A stretch of 60,386 nucleotides of DNA, taken from IMG/VR virus record IMGVR_UViG_3300032156_000009, positions 1 to 60,386 of that record. One strand, written 5' to 3'. Source of the DNA: a virus. Numbering within the stretch: the first letter of the stretch is position 1; each line of letters starts with the position of its first letter. The notes under the pieces were generated by a model that made no database searches, was not told where the DNA came from, and worked only from the letters and a program-made list of their open reading frames with translations. Shown here piece by piece: positions 41,501-49,594 of the stretch. Position numbers and translations under genes: made by a program.

Positions 41501-41653
41501 AGTAGGTGGCTATCGGCCGGATTTGAACCGGCATATTCAGCGGTACATACGAGTAGTGACGGTTAATTACTCCGTTTCCTCATACAATCCGCCTAGCGTC
41601 CGCCTTCATGGAGCTACCATTACTTATCTTTTTCGCCACAATAGCCACCTACT
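41501..41653 (-). ncRNA. tRNA-like structured RNA, unclassified
   Basis: A perfect 13-bp terminal inverted repeat (AGTAGGTGGCTAT/ATAGCCACCTACT) closes a 153-nt element. Read leftward it has a canonical T arm (GCCGG-TTCAAAT-CCGGC) followed at once by CGATAGC, which pairs with GCTATTG near the 5' end (7 bp, one wobble). Between them are a hairpin ATGG-TAGCT-CCAT and a long arm (GCGG...CCGC, with TGTATGAG/CTCGTATG). No normal anticodon arm is visible and no CCA. It could be a tRNA with insertions or an intron, or a tRNA mimic. Confidence 0.55.
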
Positions 41654-41679
41654 GAATAATCTCTATTTGTGATAAATAC

Positions 41680-41940
41680 CTATTCACTTATGCAAAAAGG
41701 ATGAAATCTATCAAGTGGATACAAATCAAAATTAACCAATTTCTTGTCTTCAATTTCTACCCATCCTTTTGTTAGATGCCCGACGTATGTTGTAGGAGAA
41801 ACTCCCAATCCAAAGTTTTCAAGTCCGGACGAATCTCTTTTATACAATGATAAACATTTATCAATAGCTTCTTTTTTCGTTTTAAAAGCGCCATAGTTGT
41901 TTCCCCTATAATGTACAAAATACCCTTCTTTTCTTATCAT
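41680..41940 (-). CDS. Hypothetical protein, 86 aa
   Basis: Begins IRKEGYFVHYRGNNYGAF, followed by KTKKEAIDKCLSLYK, resembling a small domain with one strand pair and a helix found in phages and plasmids. Function is unknown. Confidence 0.55.
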   Translation of the reverse strand: MIRKEGYFVHYRGNNYGAFKTKKEAIDKCLSLYKRDSSGLENFGLGVSPTTYVGHLTKGWVEIEDKKLVNFDLYPLDRFHPFCISE

Positions 41941-41977
41941 AAGAACCTCTATTTGTGATAGAACATATTATTACCAA

Positions 41978-42133
41978 TTACTTAAGCAAAACGATGTCTC
42001 TTTTGTTATGCTCTCCAATTGCTCTTATAATGACTTCCCAAATCCTAGTCTCTCCAAATTCTCCGTCATCATACATAACTTGTAAGTCCTGAGGCATCGC
42101 CTCTAGCTTCTCTCTCAGCTCTTTAACTGTCAT
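41978..42133 (-). CDS. Small MTVKEL-family protein, 51 aa
   Basis: MTVKELREKLEAMPQDLQVM followed by DDGEF is a widespread small phage family. AAAAAGGTGACAC precedes the ATG. Its start overlaps the stop of the gene upstream. Other genes here begin with the same pattern (42130-42546, 42536-42724). Function is unknown. Confidence 0.68.
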   Translation of the reverse strand: MTVKELREKLEAMPQDLQVMYDDGEFGETRIWEVIIRAIGEHNKRDIVLLK

Positions 42134-42546
42134 GTGTCACCTTTTTCTACAAGTTCATCAATTACATTTTCGACCTCTTCTTTTATTTCTTTTGTAGTCC
42201 ACTGCTTGTTATAATAATCTTCACACAATGAATTAGAGGTGTATGAAGAATAATCGCCTAAATGCGCATAATCCCATCCAATCCAATAATATTCTTTAGG
42301 CAATCCTATATCGTGTACTCTGCCTTTATAATCTATAAAGCTGTAAGTAAGTCCGCCATGGCAATCTAAATGGATTTCGTTAGCAGTTTTACCTGAAAAA
42401 GGATGATCTGGCGGTAACCCGATATACGCGCATGGATATGCTCCAAGACTTCTTATTTGGTAATTAATTCCTTTGTAAACTCCTTCGTCGAGAGTTTCGC
42501 GAAAACCTTTATACGGTTTAAAATACTTCATTTCTTTAACGGTCAT
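42130..42546 (-). CDS. Hypothetical protein, 138 aa
   Basis: Begins MTVKEMKYFKPY and continues with a domain containing YPCAYIGLPPDHPFSGK and a Trp/Tyr-rich region (YYWIGWDYAHLGDY). This block is a recurring unnamed phage and plasmid domain. AGAGGTGGC site. Function is unknown. Confidence 0.6.
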   Translation of the reverse strand: MTVKEMKYFKPYKGFRETLDEGVYKGINYQIRSLGAYPCAYIGLPPDHPFSGKTANEIHLDCHGGLTYSFIDYKGRVHDIGLPKEYYWIGWDYAHLGDYSSYTSNSLCEDYYNKQWTTKEIKEEVENVIDELVEKGDT

Positions 42547-42724
42547 TTGCCACCTCTTTTATTCTTTTGGTTCTATCTATTCTTTCGTTCATACAGCCCT
42601 CGCAATGCGGTTCAGGGTCATCATCATTAAGATTTGAATATAGCTCATCCGGTTTAACTAGCTTATGACATATCCTGCATGATAAAAGTTGGGAGTGTTT
42701 GACCCATAGCTCTTTAACTGTCAT
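42536..42724 (-). CDS. Small zinc-finger protein, 62 aa
   Basis: CRICHK and HCEGCMNER give a CxxC...CxxC zinc site. It starts MTVKELWVKHSQ, sharing the MTVKEL start. Overlaps neighbours on both sides. Confidence 0.6.
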   Translation of the reverse strand: MTVKELWVKHSQLLSCRICHKLVKPDELYSNLNDDDPEPHCEGCMNERIDRTKRIKEVANDR

Positions 42725-43023
42725 GTGTCACCTCTAAGTTTTAAAATTCTTTTCCAGCGTTCGTTTTCGACAATCTCAATTTTGTAGTCTTTTTCGTCGT
42801 AAATATTATCAAAGCTAAAACCACAAATATTGGAATCTGGGTATCCCCATTCTCCTATCTTCGGATGAAAGCACTCAAACCATCCCTTCGGGCAATAACG
42901 TTCTTCTTCTTTTCCAATTTCGCATATTCTCCATATCTGCGTTGGAATGATTCTTATATTTGTCCCCACGTCTACAAGGCCTCTTTTTATCAGTTCTCTC
43001 ACGTCGCTCAGCTTTACTCTCAT
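42721..43023 (-). CDS. Hypothetical protein, 100 aa
   Basis: Begins VKLSDVRELIKRGLVDVG, again the VKLSx/MKLSx N-terminal pattern of this phage, followed by a Trp/Cys-rich domain. TAGGTGAAATC site. Function is unknown. Confidence 0.58.
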   Translation of the reverse strand: MRVKLSDVRELIKRGLVDVGTNIRIIPTQIWRICEIGKEEERYCPKGWFECFHPKIGEWGYPDSNICGFSFDNIYDEKDYKIEIVENERWKRILKLRGDT

Positions 43024-43027
43024 GATT

Positions 43028-43354
43028 TCACCTATTCGTTTTTATTTTCGCGTGCGGGTATTCTTTACATTTTCTTAAAAGCTCTTCTGCTACCGACAGC
43101 AAGGAATCGTAGTCTCCATAATTATTCGCAGGGTTATACTTCTTGAATTTATTTGGCTTCGCTCTTAATCTATTTATTCCCTCAAACAATTTTGGGATGA
43201 TATCTCTTGCATAAAAAAATCCATGCTCAACTGGCGTCCACATGACGTCATAAATCCCTGCTTTCCCCGCCATTGTATTGAGATTATGGGTAATATTTGC
43301 GCAATAAAAGCTATGGCTACAACATGGGCACATCAAGTAAATGTCTAAGCTCAT
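43028..43354 (-). CDS. Hypothetical protein, 108 aa (MSLDIYL family)
   Basis: MSLDIYLMCPCC followed by SFYCANITHNLNTMAGKAGI is a common unnamed phage family. Two CxxC-like Cys groups at the start may bind metal. AGAGGTGAAG site. Confidence 0.62.
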   Translation of the reverse strand: MSLDIYLMCPCCSHSFYCANITHNLNTMAGKAGIYDVMWTPVEHGFFYARDIIPKLFEGINRLRAKPNKFKKYNPANNYGDYDSLLSVAEELLRKCKEYPHAKIKTNR

Positions 43355-44289
43355 GACTTCACCTCTTTATTTTGTGCGTCACAATAAATCTCGCCTTGAT
43401 TATATAGAGGACTATTCGGAAATTGAGGATTATTAAGGTATGGATTTGGCGCGAATGGAGATGGATAAATCGGCTTCCACGGGGATACTGGTTTAAATGG
43501 GGTCGGCTGCAACAGGGCTACCTGATTAAGTTGTTGCTCTATCAGCCACAAACGATTCTTTAGAGATTCGTTTTCCTTCTTCAACTTTTGAACTTGATCC
43601 TCGCGCTCGTCGATTCGCTCTGAGTGGTCTTTTATTACAGCTTCTATCCCCCCAATCTTCTTTAAAATACTCGCTATCTGATTCTCTTGACCTGCTTTGT
43701 CTATCTCGAGTGCAGAGAGGCGCTTTTCGCTTTCTTCTAAGCGTCTATCAAAGCGACTAGTAAATGTTTCAAGCTTATCTTCAACAGTCGTATCTTTCAC
43801 TTGAACTGGTAAGGAATCCTTAACTGTTGGATCGGATAGGATTTTGACTGTCAATTTTGCAGTGAACCATTGAATAGAAGCAGAATAATAGTGATTGTTT
43901 TCTTCGATATTAAAATGAGTAGAACTAATATCATTAATTTTTCCTTCTATAAGCAGTTGTTTACCTCCCTTAAAATCGTCCCCCCATACTTTTACTTTCA
44001 TCCCCACTTTCAAATGTTCTTTTGCCTCTGATAGTTTAAACGTCTTCACAACATCTGAAGCCGTGTCGTGACAATCTGTCACGGGTTCAGTTACCGAGGA
44101 TTGCTCGGGTACTGGATTGACCCATTCCATTAGTTCCATTTCTTTTGTGGTAAAAAAAGTACCATCAACATCTTTATGTATTTCAAGACGCGGTAAACCA
44201 TCTTGATGAAGAAATTTAGCTTTAAAAGATACCTCTATGGTGTCCCCTTCTTTGACGAGCCATTTTTCGATCGCTTCGCTAAGTTTCAT
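43351..44289 (-). CDS. Modular protein with coiled coil and two beta domains, 312 aa
   Basis: Residues 1-55 (MKLSEAIEKWLVKEGDTIEV) and ~85-150 (FKLSEAKEHLKVGMKVKVWG) are two copies of the phage's MKLSx beta domain. Residues ~165-245 are a long coiled coil (RLEESEKRLSALEIDKAG, then KIGGIEAVIKDHSERIDE). The last 55 are Pro/Asn-rich. It looks like an oligomeric scaffold or RNA/DNA binder. Function is unknown. Confidence 0.6.
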   Translation of the reverse strand: MKLSEAIEKWLVKEGDTIEVSFKAKFLHQDGLPRLEIHKDVDGTFFTTKEMELMEWVNPVPEQSSVTEPVTDCHDTASDVVKTFKLSEAKEHLKVGMKVKVWGDDFKGGKQLLIEGKINDISSTHFNIEENNHYYSASIQWFTAKLTVKILSDPTVKDSLPVQVKDTTVEDKLETFTSRFDRRLEESEKRLSALEIDKAGQENQIASILKKIGGIEAVIKDHSERIDEREDQVQKLKKENESLKNRLWLIEQQLNQVALLQPTPFKPVSPWKPIYPSPFAPNPYLNNPQFPNSPLYNQGEIYCDAQNKEVKS

Positions 44290-44450
44290 ATTGTTTTCTC
44301 CTCTGTTATTGATGGTGACAAAATCTCGATTTCCATTTGAATAAATCTGTTATCTTCCCATTCCCAATATTCTATTTCGGCATCTTCTAATAATTTAATA
44401 GTCGCACCCTTTTTTAATAGCCCTTGATTAAATGCTGCGTCTAATTTCAT
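44286..44450 (-). CDS. Small protein, 54 aa
   Basis: Start at 44450 (GGGGGAAAC upstream). MKLDAAFNQGLLKKGATIKL is another variant of the MKLSx domain start. Coupled to the next gene. Confidence 0.5.
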   Translation of the reverse strand: MKLDAAFNQGLLKKGATIKLLEDAEIEYWEWEDNRFIQMEIEILSPSITEEKTI

Positions 44451-44482
44451 ATTGTTTCCCCCTATGTTAAGTTGTTTGCATT

Positions 44483-44866
44483 TCAAAGTGATGGCATTGA
44501 CCGTATAGTTGTTTGTATTTCAATTGGTGCTGAATTTAAACTATTCTCCGATAAAGGCTCTTCAAAATACTCCGGCATATCATTGCGTTCATTGAAACTG
44601 CTATATCGGTTAGGAGGATTTTTCTTTTCTTCTGTCGCCATCTTTGGTTTAGATGATCGGATAACATGGACATTTAAGCGTTGAGGAGTTCGCCCTAAAG
44701 AGTAAATAATCAACGCCGAAAAGAGCAGCAGAAAATCTTTAGTCACAGATAGTGCTGCCTCCCAGCGTTTAGGCTCGTAGTTGATAATCCAATCGGTCGT
44801 TTGGGCTGAATCTAAAGCCGCATAAATCCCGATCATCAGTGAAAGAAATTTTCGTTTATTTAACAT
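44483..44866 (-). CDS. Membrane protein with disordered tail, 127 aa
   Basis: Two membrane segments in the first 60 residues then a polar Asn/Ser/Glu-rich tail. The same layout appears at 29859-30476 and 30771-31151, suggesting a paralogous family. Good AGGAGGG site. Confidence 0.55.
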   Translation of the reverse strand: MLNKRKFLSLMIGIYAALDSAQTTDWIINYEPKRWEAALSVTKDFLLLFSALIIYSLGRTPQRLNVHVIRSSKPKMATEEKKNPPNRYSSFNERNDMPEYFEEPLSENSLNSAPIEIQTTIRSMPSL

Positions 44867-45090
44867 AAACCCTCCTTAATTTTCATCTTCCATTCTCTCA
44901 CAGTATGAAACATTTCTTCAAAAAAATGGCGAGTAATTTTGTTCTTTAATTTTTTATCACTAATAATTTTCGTTAATGCTTCCAGATACATAATCACTGC
45001 AAATGTTTCGGACAAAATTCTTTTACCAACGGATTGATCCAGCAATTCAAAAGCGCGATTTTTAACTTCTTCAAGATTTAATTTATACAT
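44860..45090 (-). CDS. Hypothetical helical protein, 76 aa
   Basis: Start at the ATG at 45090 with GAGGAT 6 nt upstream. Helical, basic. Function is unknown. Confidence 0.5.
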   Translation of the reverse strand: MYKLNLEEVKNRAFELLDQSVGKRILSETFAVIMYLEALTKIISDKKLKNKITRHFFEEMFHTVREWKMKIKEGLC

Positions 45091-45092
45091 TG

Positions 45093-45590
45093 TCACATCC
45101 TCAGTAAGTTAAGTTGTAGAGGATCTCGTTGGTTCACCCCTTTTGATTCTTCCTTCTTTTCAAGGCCTTTCTTCCAGTCAACAAACAGTTTCCAGAGCTC
45201 ATCTCCGCGAAGTTCTCTCCGCAGTTTTTCTCGCTCAGAGTATTTGAGATTTCTGGGGAAAATAGTGCTATTGGACATTTTAGGAGCAAACATAAGTGTA
45301 CCCTCTTCTAAGATAATATTTTTTTGTTGCATCAGATAAGCGACGGATAAAACTGCGAGATCAATGCCATCGATAGAGGCATAGCCTATCGCTCCCCAAG
45401 TTTCCCCTACGATTGTATCGACTTCTTTCTGATTGATCCTGGCGAAGAGAGAAACCGTAGTCGCCAGATCAAAGATCGATTCATCCCAGTAAGACGAAAG
45501 CATATCAATCGTCTTACCGTAGGAATCAAAAAACGTTCTCAGCATGTCTTCTGTCGTTGCATCCCGCGAAGGGGAACTTTTGGATCGCAT
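45093..45590 (-). CDS. Hypothetical protein, 165 aa
   Basis: A mixed protein beginning with a polar Ser/Thr/Asp-rich region and with a helical centre (TTVSLFARINQKEVDTIVGE). No family recognised. It has an AAGAGGTG site. Confidence 0.55.
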   Translation of the reverse strand: MRSKSSPSRDATTEDMLRTFFDSYGKTIDMLSSYWDESIFDLATTVSLFARINQKEVDTIVGETWGAIGYASIDGIDLAVLSVAYLMQQKNIILEEGTLMFAPKMSNSTIFPRNLKYSEREKLRRELRGDELWKLFVDWKKGLEKKEESKGVNQRDPLQLNLLRM

Positions 45591-45602
45591 AAATCACCTC
45601 TT

Positions 45603-45995
45603 TTATAAAGTTATGAATAAAACTTTTTTGTTATCTAGCTCTTCTATGACTTGTTTTTCCCATGATGAACATGGAGCTAATTTTAAAACAGGAACATCCA
45701 TTTGTTTGGTAATTAGATAAGTTCGGATGTTTAAACCTGGATTTTTGCACAGTTTAAGTCCCATCGTATCGCTCATCAAAAAAAAACTCTTTTTATCTTT
45801 TTTATGTTGATGAATAGCGATTCTATCGCCTGCTGTCCAGCCCATTTCGTGTACAAGATCATCACCAAAAATAATCGTTAGAATATTTTTCCCATTTTCT
45901 GTTCTAGACGACCTCCACACTTCATTTTCGCCTGTTTGTGAACAATAAGATTTGTTCGGCAAACGATAATAATCCGCTACATTAAATTTAATCAT
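45603..45995 (-). CDS. Hypothetical protein, 130 aa
   Basis: Resembles a small beta-barrel, with GWTAGDRIAIHQHKK in the middle, the pattern of AbrB-like or other phage DNA-binding barrels. GAGAGGTACGT site. Function is unknown. Confidence 0.55.
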   Translation of the reverse strand: MIKFNVADYYRLPNKSYCSQTGENEVWRSSRTENGKNILTIIFGDDLVHEMGWTAGDRIAIHQHKKDKKSFFLMSDTMGLKLCKNPGLNIRTYLITKQMDVPVLKLAPCSSWEKQVIEELDNKKVLFITL

Positions 45996-46012
45996 ACGTA
46001 CCTCTCGTTAAA

Positions 46013-46096
46013 TTATAAAAAATAGATAATCAATACCACTAATACCACGAGTATTAGGGCGTCCAATCCTTCAAGGATTACCTGTCTTTTGTCCAT
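46013..46096 (-). CDS. Membrane micro-protein, 27 aa
   Basis: ATG with AGAGGT 6 nt upstream. The chain (DALILVVLVVLIIYFL) is one membrane helix. It overlaps the end of the upstream gene by 26 nt. Too small for routine gene finders. Confidence 0.5.
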   Translation of the reverse strand: MDKRQVILEGLDALILVVLVVLIIYFL

Positions 46097-46292
46097 TCAA
46101 AACCTCTTTCTCTAACTTTTCTAAACGTTTGCATATTTCCAAATAGCGGTTTTTCTCGGCTTCAGCTTCTTCATCGAGATATTCAATGACCTGAACAACA
46201 TAATCAAACAAACGTGCTTCTTGTTCCTTTTGCGGGAGATAATCTCTGTCTTGATAAAGTAACATTTCAGTAATTTTTTTACTTGGTTTCAT
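46071..46292 (-). CDS. Hypothetical helical protein, 73 aa
   Basis: Charged, two helices, the second probably a coiled coil (LDEEAEAEKNRYLEICKRLE). CAGAGGTAC site. Confidence 0.52.
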   Translation of the reverse strand: MKPSKKITEMLLYQDRDYLPQKEQEARLFDYVVQVIEYLDEEAEAEKNRYLEICKRLEKLEKEVLNGQKTGNP

Positions 46293-46337
46293 TTGTAAGT
46301 ACCTCTGTTGTTAAAAAATAAAAAAACACAAATGGTT

Positions 46338-46565
46338 TCATTTGGCCACCTCTCTGCAACATTCTCCGCAAAACATTTCGGATGAATATCCGTCTCCAAT
46401 CATTGGATGTAATAAAGATGTCACGACCCTGTGACATCTAGGGCAAGCATATAAGTGTGACATCTGTATGAGATTATCGTATCCATCGCCATATTTATGA
46501 TCTCTCTCTCCTGTTTTGACAGGTACGAATGGGAAAGAAGGAAGTTCTTCCTTATTTTGTTTCAT
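46338..46565 (-). CDS. Small zinc-binding protein, 75 aa
   Basis: CPRCHR and CGECCRE form a zinc ribbon with a Tyr/Gly-rich loop. It overlaps its upstream neighbour by 4 nt. Confidence 0.58.
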   Translation of the reverse strand: MKQNKEELPSFPFVPVKTGERDHKYGDGYDNLIQMSHLYACPRCHRVVTSLLHPMIGDGYSSEMFCGECCREVAK

Positions 46566-47068
46566 TTCTCTTCCTCTTTCAGTTCTTCAAGCGCCTTTAA
46601 AACCCCCTCTAAACTTTTTATCTTTCTCTCGACTTCCTTTTTTATCGTCTTGCCGTATAAAATATCAATGTCTTCTCTTGCCTTTTCATTGACCCAATCC
46701 AATTGCTCTTGGAGGGTCTGTTGTTCGTTCCAAGTGTTCAAAGTGTCATGCCACAGAAAATCGCTGTACTCATCAATGAAAAGCCTAATTTTTTCTCTTA
46801 ATTTTTGAGATTGTTTTGTAGTCTCTACAATAAAATGTGTATCGCCAGCTTTCCTGTTAATATGTGAACCCATGACGCAAAACTGATTGGTATGATCATA
46901 ATATCGTAAAGCCATTACGTAATAACTTACCCACCTATAAGTAACTTTCTCCTTCCCAATCAAAATAAATCCATCACATCCTTCCCCTTCTTTCCTATTA
47001 GCTATTCTCGCGGAAAGTTCTTTTTGCTGTTGCTCTTCTGTTTTCCACTTTATTTCGTTTAGTTTCAT
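46562..47068 (-). CDS. Hypothetical protein, 168 aa
   Basis: The N-terminal half is beta-rich (GCDGFILIGKEKVTYRWVSY) and the C-terminal half is a coiled coil (EKAREDIDILYGKTIKKEVE). Found as 4-nt coupled gene. Function is unknown. Confidence 0.55.
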   Translation of the reverse strand: MKLNEIKWKTEEQQQKELSARIANRKEGEGCDGFILIGKEKVTYRWVSYYVMALRYYDHTNQFCVMGSHINRKAGDTHFIVETTKQSQKLREKIRLFIDEYSDFLWHDTLNTWNEQQTLQEQLDWVNEKAREDIDILYGKTIKKEVERKIKSLEGVLKALEELKEEEK

Positions 47069-47304
47069 TTCTTCACCTCTTCGTACGTCTTAAAAAACTG
47101 TGCAATCTGTCTAGCTGTAATCGGAGCGGGATTTTTAACCAGTATGCTTTTCTTGTGATACTTTCTATCTATCTCCGCTACTATCTTGTTATACACACGT
47201 AGTTTGATATCAGTTTTGCTTTTACTCACATAAGCAGCCCTGAAATAGTAATGCCCATTCTCATCTTTTAGTTCCAGCTCATGTGAGCAGTCATAGCCTA
47301 GCAT
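47065..47304 (-). CDS. Hypothetical protein, 79 aa
   Basis: MLGYDCSHELELKDENGHYY begins a small beta protein. No family recognised. Overlaps both neighbours. Confidence 0.52.
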   Translation of the reverse strand: MLGYDCSHELELKDENGHYYFRAAYVSKSKTDIKLRVYNKIVAEIDRKYHKKSILVKNPAPITARQIAQFFKTYEEVKK

Positions 47305-47482
47305 TTCCCTTTCCCCTGTTTATACTCTCTATTTTGTACATGCCCCTGTAAGGCTCTACGGTTACGTTTAAGCCACAATCTCGCAGCTCCTGTGTGGTAT
47401 CCTCAAGAATCTCTGTAACGATACCTATAAGCAACCTACGGCTCTCTAATAGAGCCTCTTGTGATTCTGTTAAGTTATTCAT
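47291..47482 (-). CDS. Hypothetical protein, 63 aa
   Basis: Small, helical at the start, beta at the end. A GGAGGCAAG site. Function is unknown. Confidence 0.52.
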   Translation of the reverse strand: MNNLTESQEALLESRRLLIGIVTEILEDTTQELRDCGLNVTVEPYRGMYKIESINRGKGNARL

Positions 47483-47676
47483 AGTCTTGCCTCCTGTTCT
47501 ATAGCCTGTCTGACTAAGTCATACGATTGATCTAAATAGTGTATAGCCGATGACGTATAAGCAGCAGATGCCATTGTTTTGTTGTATTTTTGATATTTCT
47601 GTCTAAGCTTTAGCATGTCTTCTGCTATTAGCGCCAGCTCGTCGGCTTTTTTAAGTGAATTAAGTTCGTTCCTCAT
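47479..47676 (-). CDS. Hypothetical helical protein, 65 aa (paralogue of 49701-49898)
   Basis: LKKADELALIAEDMLKLRQK is shared with the gene at 49701 on the opposite strand. Predicted two-helix protein. Function is unknown. Confidence 0.55.
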   Translation of the reverse strand: MRNELNSLKKADELALIAEDMLKLRQKYQKYNKTMASAAYTSSAIHYLDQSYDLVRQAIEQEARL

Positions 47677-47939
47677 AAATCCGCTACCTTTTCTAATTCC
47701 TCTAAAATTCTGGACAAAAAATACTCTATTTTAGATAACAAGCCGCCAAAGAATTCTTCAAATTCTTCTTTGCTTAAATCTTTTAATTTTAATGATGCTA
47801 AAATACATTTCCTGAAAATTCTTCCAGAAATCATCATCGCTATTGCATCACCACCCCCTTTCTCGTGTATCGATTGTAGAAAATTTTCAAAAATTTCGTC
47901 AGTTGAATCATTGATGTTAAACATTTTTGTCTTTTCCAT
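47673..47939 (-). CDS. Hypothetical helical protein, 88 aa
   Basis: Start set at 47939 (AGGAG 6 nt before ATG), not the GTG at 47975. Helical, hydrophobic C-terminal half. Function is unknown. Confidence 0.52.
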   Translation of the reverse strand: MEKTKMFNINDSTDEIFENFLQSIHEKGGGDAIAMMISGRIFRKCILASLKLKDLSKEEFEEFFGGLLSKIEYFLSRILEELEKVADL

Positions 47940-47947
47940 AAATTCTC

Positions 47948-48106
47948 CTAAAATTGTTGTGTCTGAGTCGGCCACTTGATTTGTTTCTCGGCCTGTATGA
48001 TCCTATCTACTAGCTCTTTGTCGCGTGGGGATAGCTCTGTGTAGTCCGTTGTCGATTGTCTTGCTTGAGCTTCTTTTAAGCTCGTTGCGTAGTGTTGTGT
48101 TTTCAT
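47948..48106 (-). CDS. Small protein, 52 aa
   Basis: A perfect GAGGAGGA site precedes its ATG. The product (TTDYTELSPRDKELVDRIIQ) resembles a short helical phage protein. Overlaps its upstream neighbour by 4 nt. Confidence 0.58.
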   Translation of the reverse strand: MKTQHYATSLKEAQARQSTTDYTELSPRDKELVDRIIQAEKQIKWPTQTQQF

Positions 48107-48357
48107 AAATCCTCCTCGGCGCCGTCGTTAGCGTCTAGCTCTATAATAGTGTCTAATGGGTTTTTTGCTTCAGTATCCCACATCAACCATGTACTTCCTG
48201 ATGCGCTTACTCCGGCAATATTTTGTCCCAATCCAACCCAGTCTAGGATTTTCAGCTCTCCGTTGTTATATCCACATATAATGTCATAGTCTGAGTTTCC
48301 TGCGTTTTTCAACTCTTTATAGAGTTTCAAAAGTCTGTTTTGTTGTAGTGTTTTCAT
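48103..48357 (-). CDS. Hypothetical protein, 84 aa
   Basis: First gene after the strong leftward promoter (48418-48445). Small alpha/beta protein with a Trp-rich centre. AGGAGTAA site. Function is unknown; being first in an early operon suggests an early host-takeover role. Confidence 0.55.
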   Translation of the reverse strand: MKTLQQNRLLKLYKELKNAGNSDYDIICGYNNGELKILDWVGLGQNIAGVSASGSTWLMWDTEAKNPLDTIIELDANDGAEEDL

Positions 48358-48417
48358 AAATTACTCCTGTTTCCGTTTTATTGTTTTCTTAATATCGATC
48401 TTGCGATCTTGATTATA

Positions 48418-48445
48418 ATTATATACACGTTCGTTACCGTGTCAA
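48418..48445 (-). promoter_or_regulatory. Strong leftward early promoter with operator-like repeat
   Basis: On the minus strand TTGACA (48445-48440), 16 nt, TATAAT (48423-48418), both perfect consensus. The spacer contains CGGTAACGAACGTGT, and ACACG/CGTGT form an inverted repeat over the core. The promoter at 58403-58431 shares TTGACACG...ACGA...GTGT, so a common regulator may act at both. It drives the 48357-41044 run. Confidence 0.75.
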
Positions 48446-48622
48446 CTAAATTAACGTTATATTTGTTTAAGCTTTCGATTAAAGTTTTGTAAGCGATCGC
48501 TTATAGCGTGAAGTTTTTTTATACACATTTTTTTAGTATGAAAAATACAGTACTAAAAATACATGGTGGGCTCGAGCACGTTTTCACGTGAGATATGTGA
48601 CTATATATTTCCTCAAGCCCAT

Positions 48623-48656
48623 AAAAAACCCCTCGGCAGGGTTGGCTATCGAGGGG
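48623..48656 (-). terminator. Rho-independent terminator (leftward)
   Basis: CCCCTCG (48629-48635) pairs with CGAGGGG (48650-48656). Read leftward TTTTTT follows. It ends the 49594-48839 genes before the promoter at 48418. Confidence 0.75.
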
Positions 48657-48716
48657 CGGAGGTACTTATGTTCTAAGACAAAACACAACATACCCGAGTA
48701 TTATATCACAACTGGC

Positions 48717-48831
48717 GGTGTGTGGAATCGATAAGTTGCTTTGAGCATAGAGTTTTATCCCGGTCTTATCGATTCTTTCGCTACATTTAAACATAGTTAA
48801 CTAGATCAAACGCGCGGAGCTCTCACACACC
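48717..48831. ncRNA. Candidate structured element with nested inverted repeats
   Basis: GGTGTGTG (48717-48724) can pair with CACACACC (48824-48831), enclosing GAATCGATAAG (48725-48735) and CTTATCGATTC (48765-48775), an 11-bp perfect pair. The gap 48358-48838 otherwise holds only the promoter and terminator above. It could be a small RNA, a replication or recombination site, or a leader. Confidence 0.4.
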
Positions 48832-48838
48832 ATTTTAA

Positions 48839-49075
48839 TCACAAACTGGATTTGATCATCACTTCTTTTAGATTTTTTACGCGTTTTGGATTAGGTTCTT
48901 CTTTTGAAGACACTACTAATGATTTAAAAAATCTCAATCGAAGAGAGTCACAATTCTTACAATCTTTGACCTTTTCTTTCGATTTTTTCGAGCAATAATA
49001 GGCTGTATCCTGTTCCAATTGTTTTGATTTTGCTTTCTTTTCTTTTTGATATGTACTGCAATCACCCCAGCTCAT
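48839..49075 (-). CDS. Hypothetical Cys-containing basic protein, 78 aa
   Basis: Lys/Ser-rich with CKNC in the middle and several other Cys residues. AGAGGTGAAAT site. Function is unknown. Confidence 0.5.
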   Translation of the reverse strand: MSWGDCSTYQKEKKAKSKQLEQDTAYYCSKKSKEKVKDCKNCDSLRLRFFKSLVVSSKEEPNPKRVKNLKEVMIKSSL

Positions 49076-49105
49076 ATTTCACCTCTTAGTTGTAGTTAAA
49101 TAAAT

Positions 49106-49594
49106 CTATTTGAAAATTATGCTAAATCTTATCGCTGGCGCAAAGATAATTCTATCAATGATATCGTATAATCCATCCAGATCACCTTCTGCACAGGTAT
49201 TATAACCATTAAAATCAGTAGAACAGTTAATTCCTCCACTTTGATGAGAGGCAACAATAATATTATAACGACCTGTCCCAGTTTTTAATTTTCCCATGGC
49301 ATAATAAGATGCTTTTACGCTTACGTTTGCATATATTCTCGAACTTCCATTTTCCTTTAAGTCAGTAAAAGTTAATTTTGCCTTTCCATTTTCTTGGGTT
49401 AATTCGCAATGACCTATACTGCTTGGAATTGGTTGACAGTTTTCAAGAATATAATCAAATTTAGCTCCAACATATGCTTGATTACCTTGAAGTATCAATC
49501 CAAGATAAGGGGGTAAAGTAGGCGGATCAGCAAAAGAAAATGATGAAAAGAATAGCAATGAAATTGCAATTGATTTAAATATACTCTTAAACAT
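49106..49594 (-). CDS. Secreted or periplasmic protein, 162 aa
   Basis: A clear signal peptide (FKSIFKSIAISLLFFSSFSF, cut at FA-DPP) followed by ~140 mature residues with four Cys that could form disulphides. It has its own consensus promoter (49631-49659). Single secreted phage proteins with their own promoter often change the host surface or exclude other phages. That role is only an inference. No domain recognised. Confidence 0.7.
   Translation of the reverse strand: MFKSIFKSIAISLLFFSSFSFADPPTLPPYLGLILQGNQAYVGAKFDYILENCQPIPSSIGHCELTQENGKAKLTFTDLKENGSSRIYANVSVKASYYAMGKLKTGTGRYNIIVASHQSGGINCSTDFNGYNTCAEGDLDGLYDIIDRIIFAPAIRFSIIFK

Noticed and set aside
41501-41653. Normal tRNA, tmRNA or rho-independent terminator
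   Set aside because: Too long for a tRNA and no anticodon arm; none of the tmRNA start or tag-peptide features; no T run after the outer repeat.
48560-48680. Rightward 37-codon frame across the terminator
   Set aside because: No ribosome binding site, and the frame runs through a strong hairpin.
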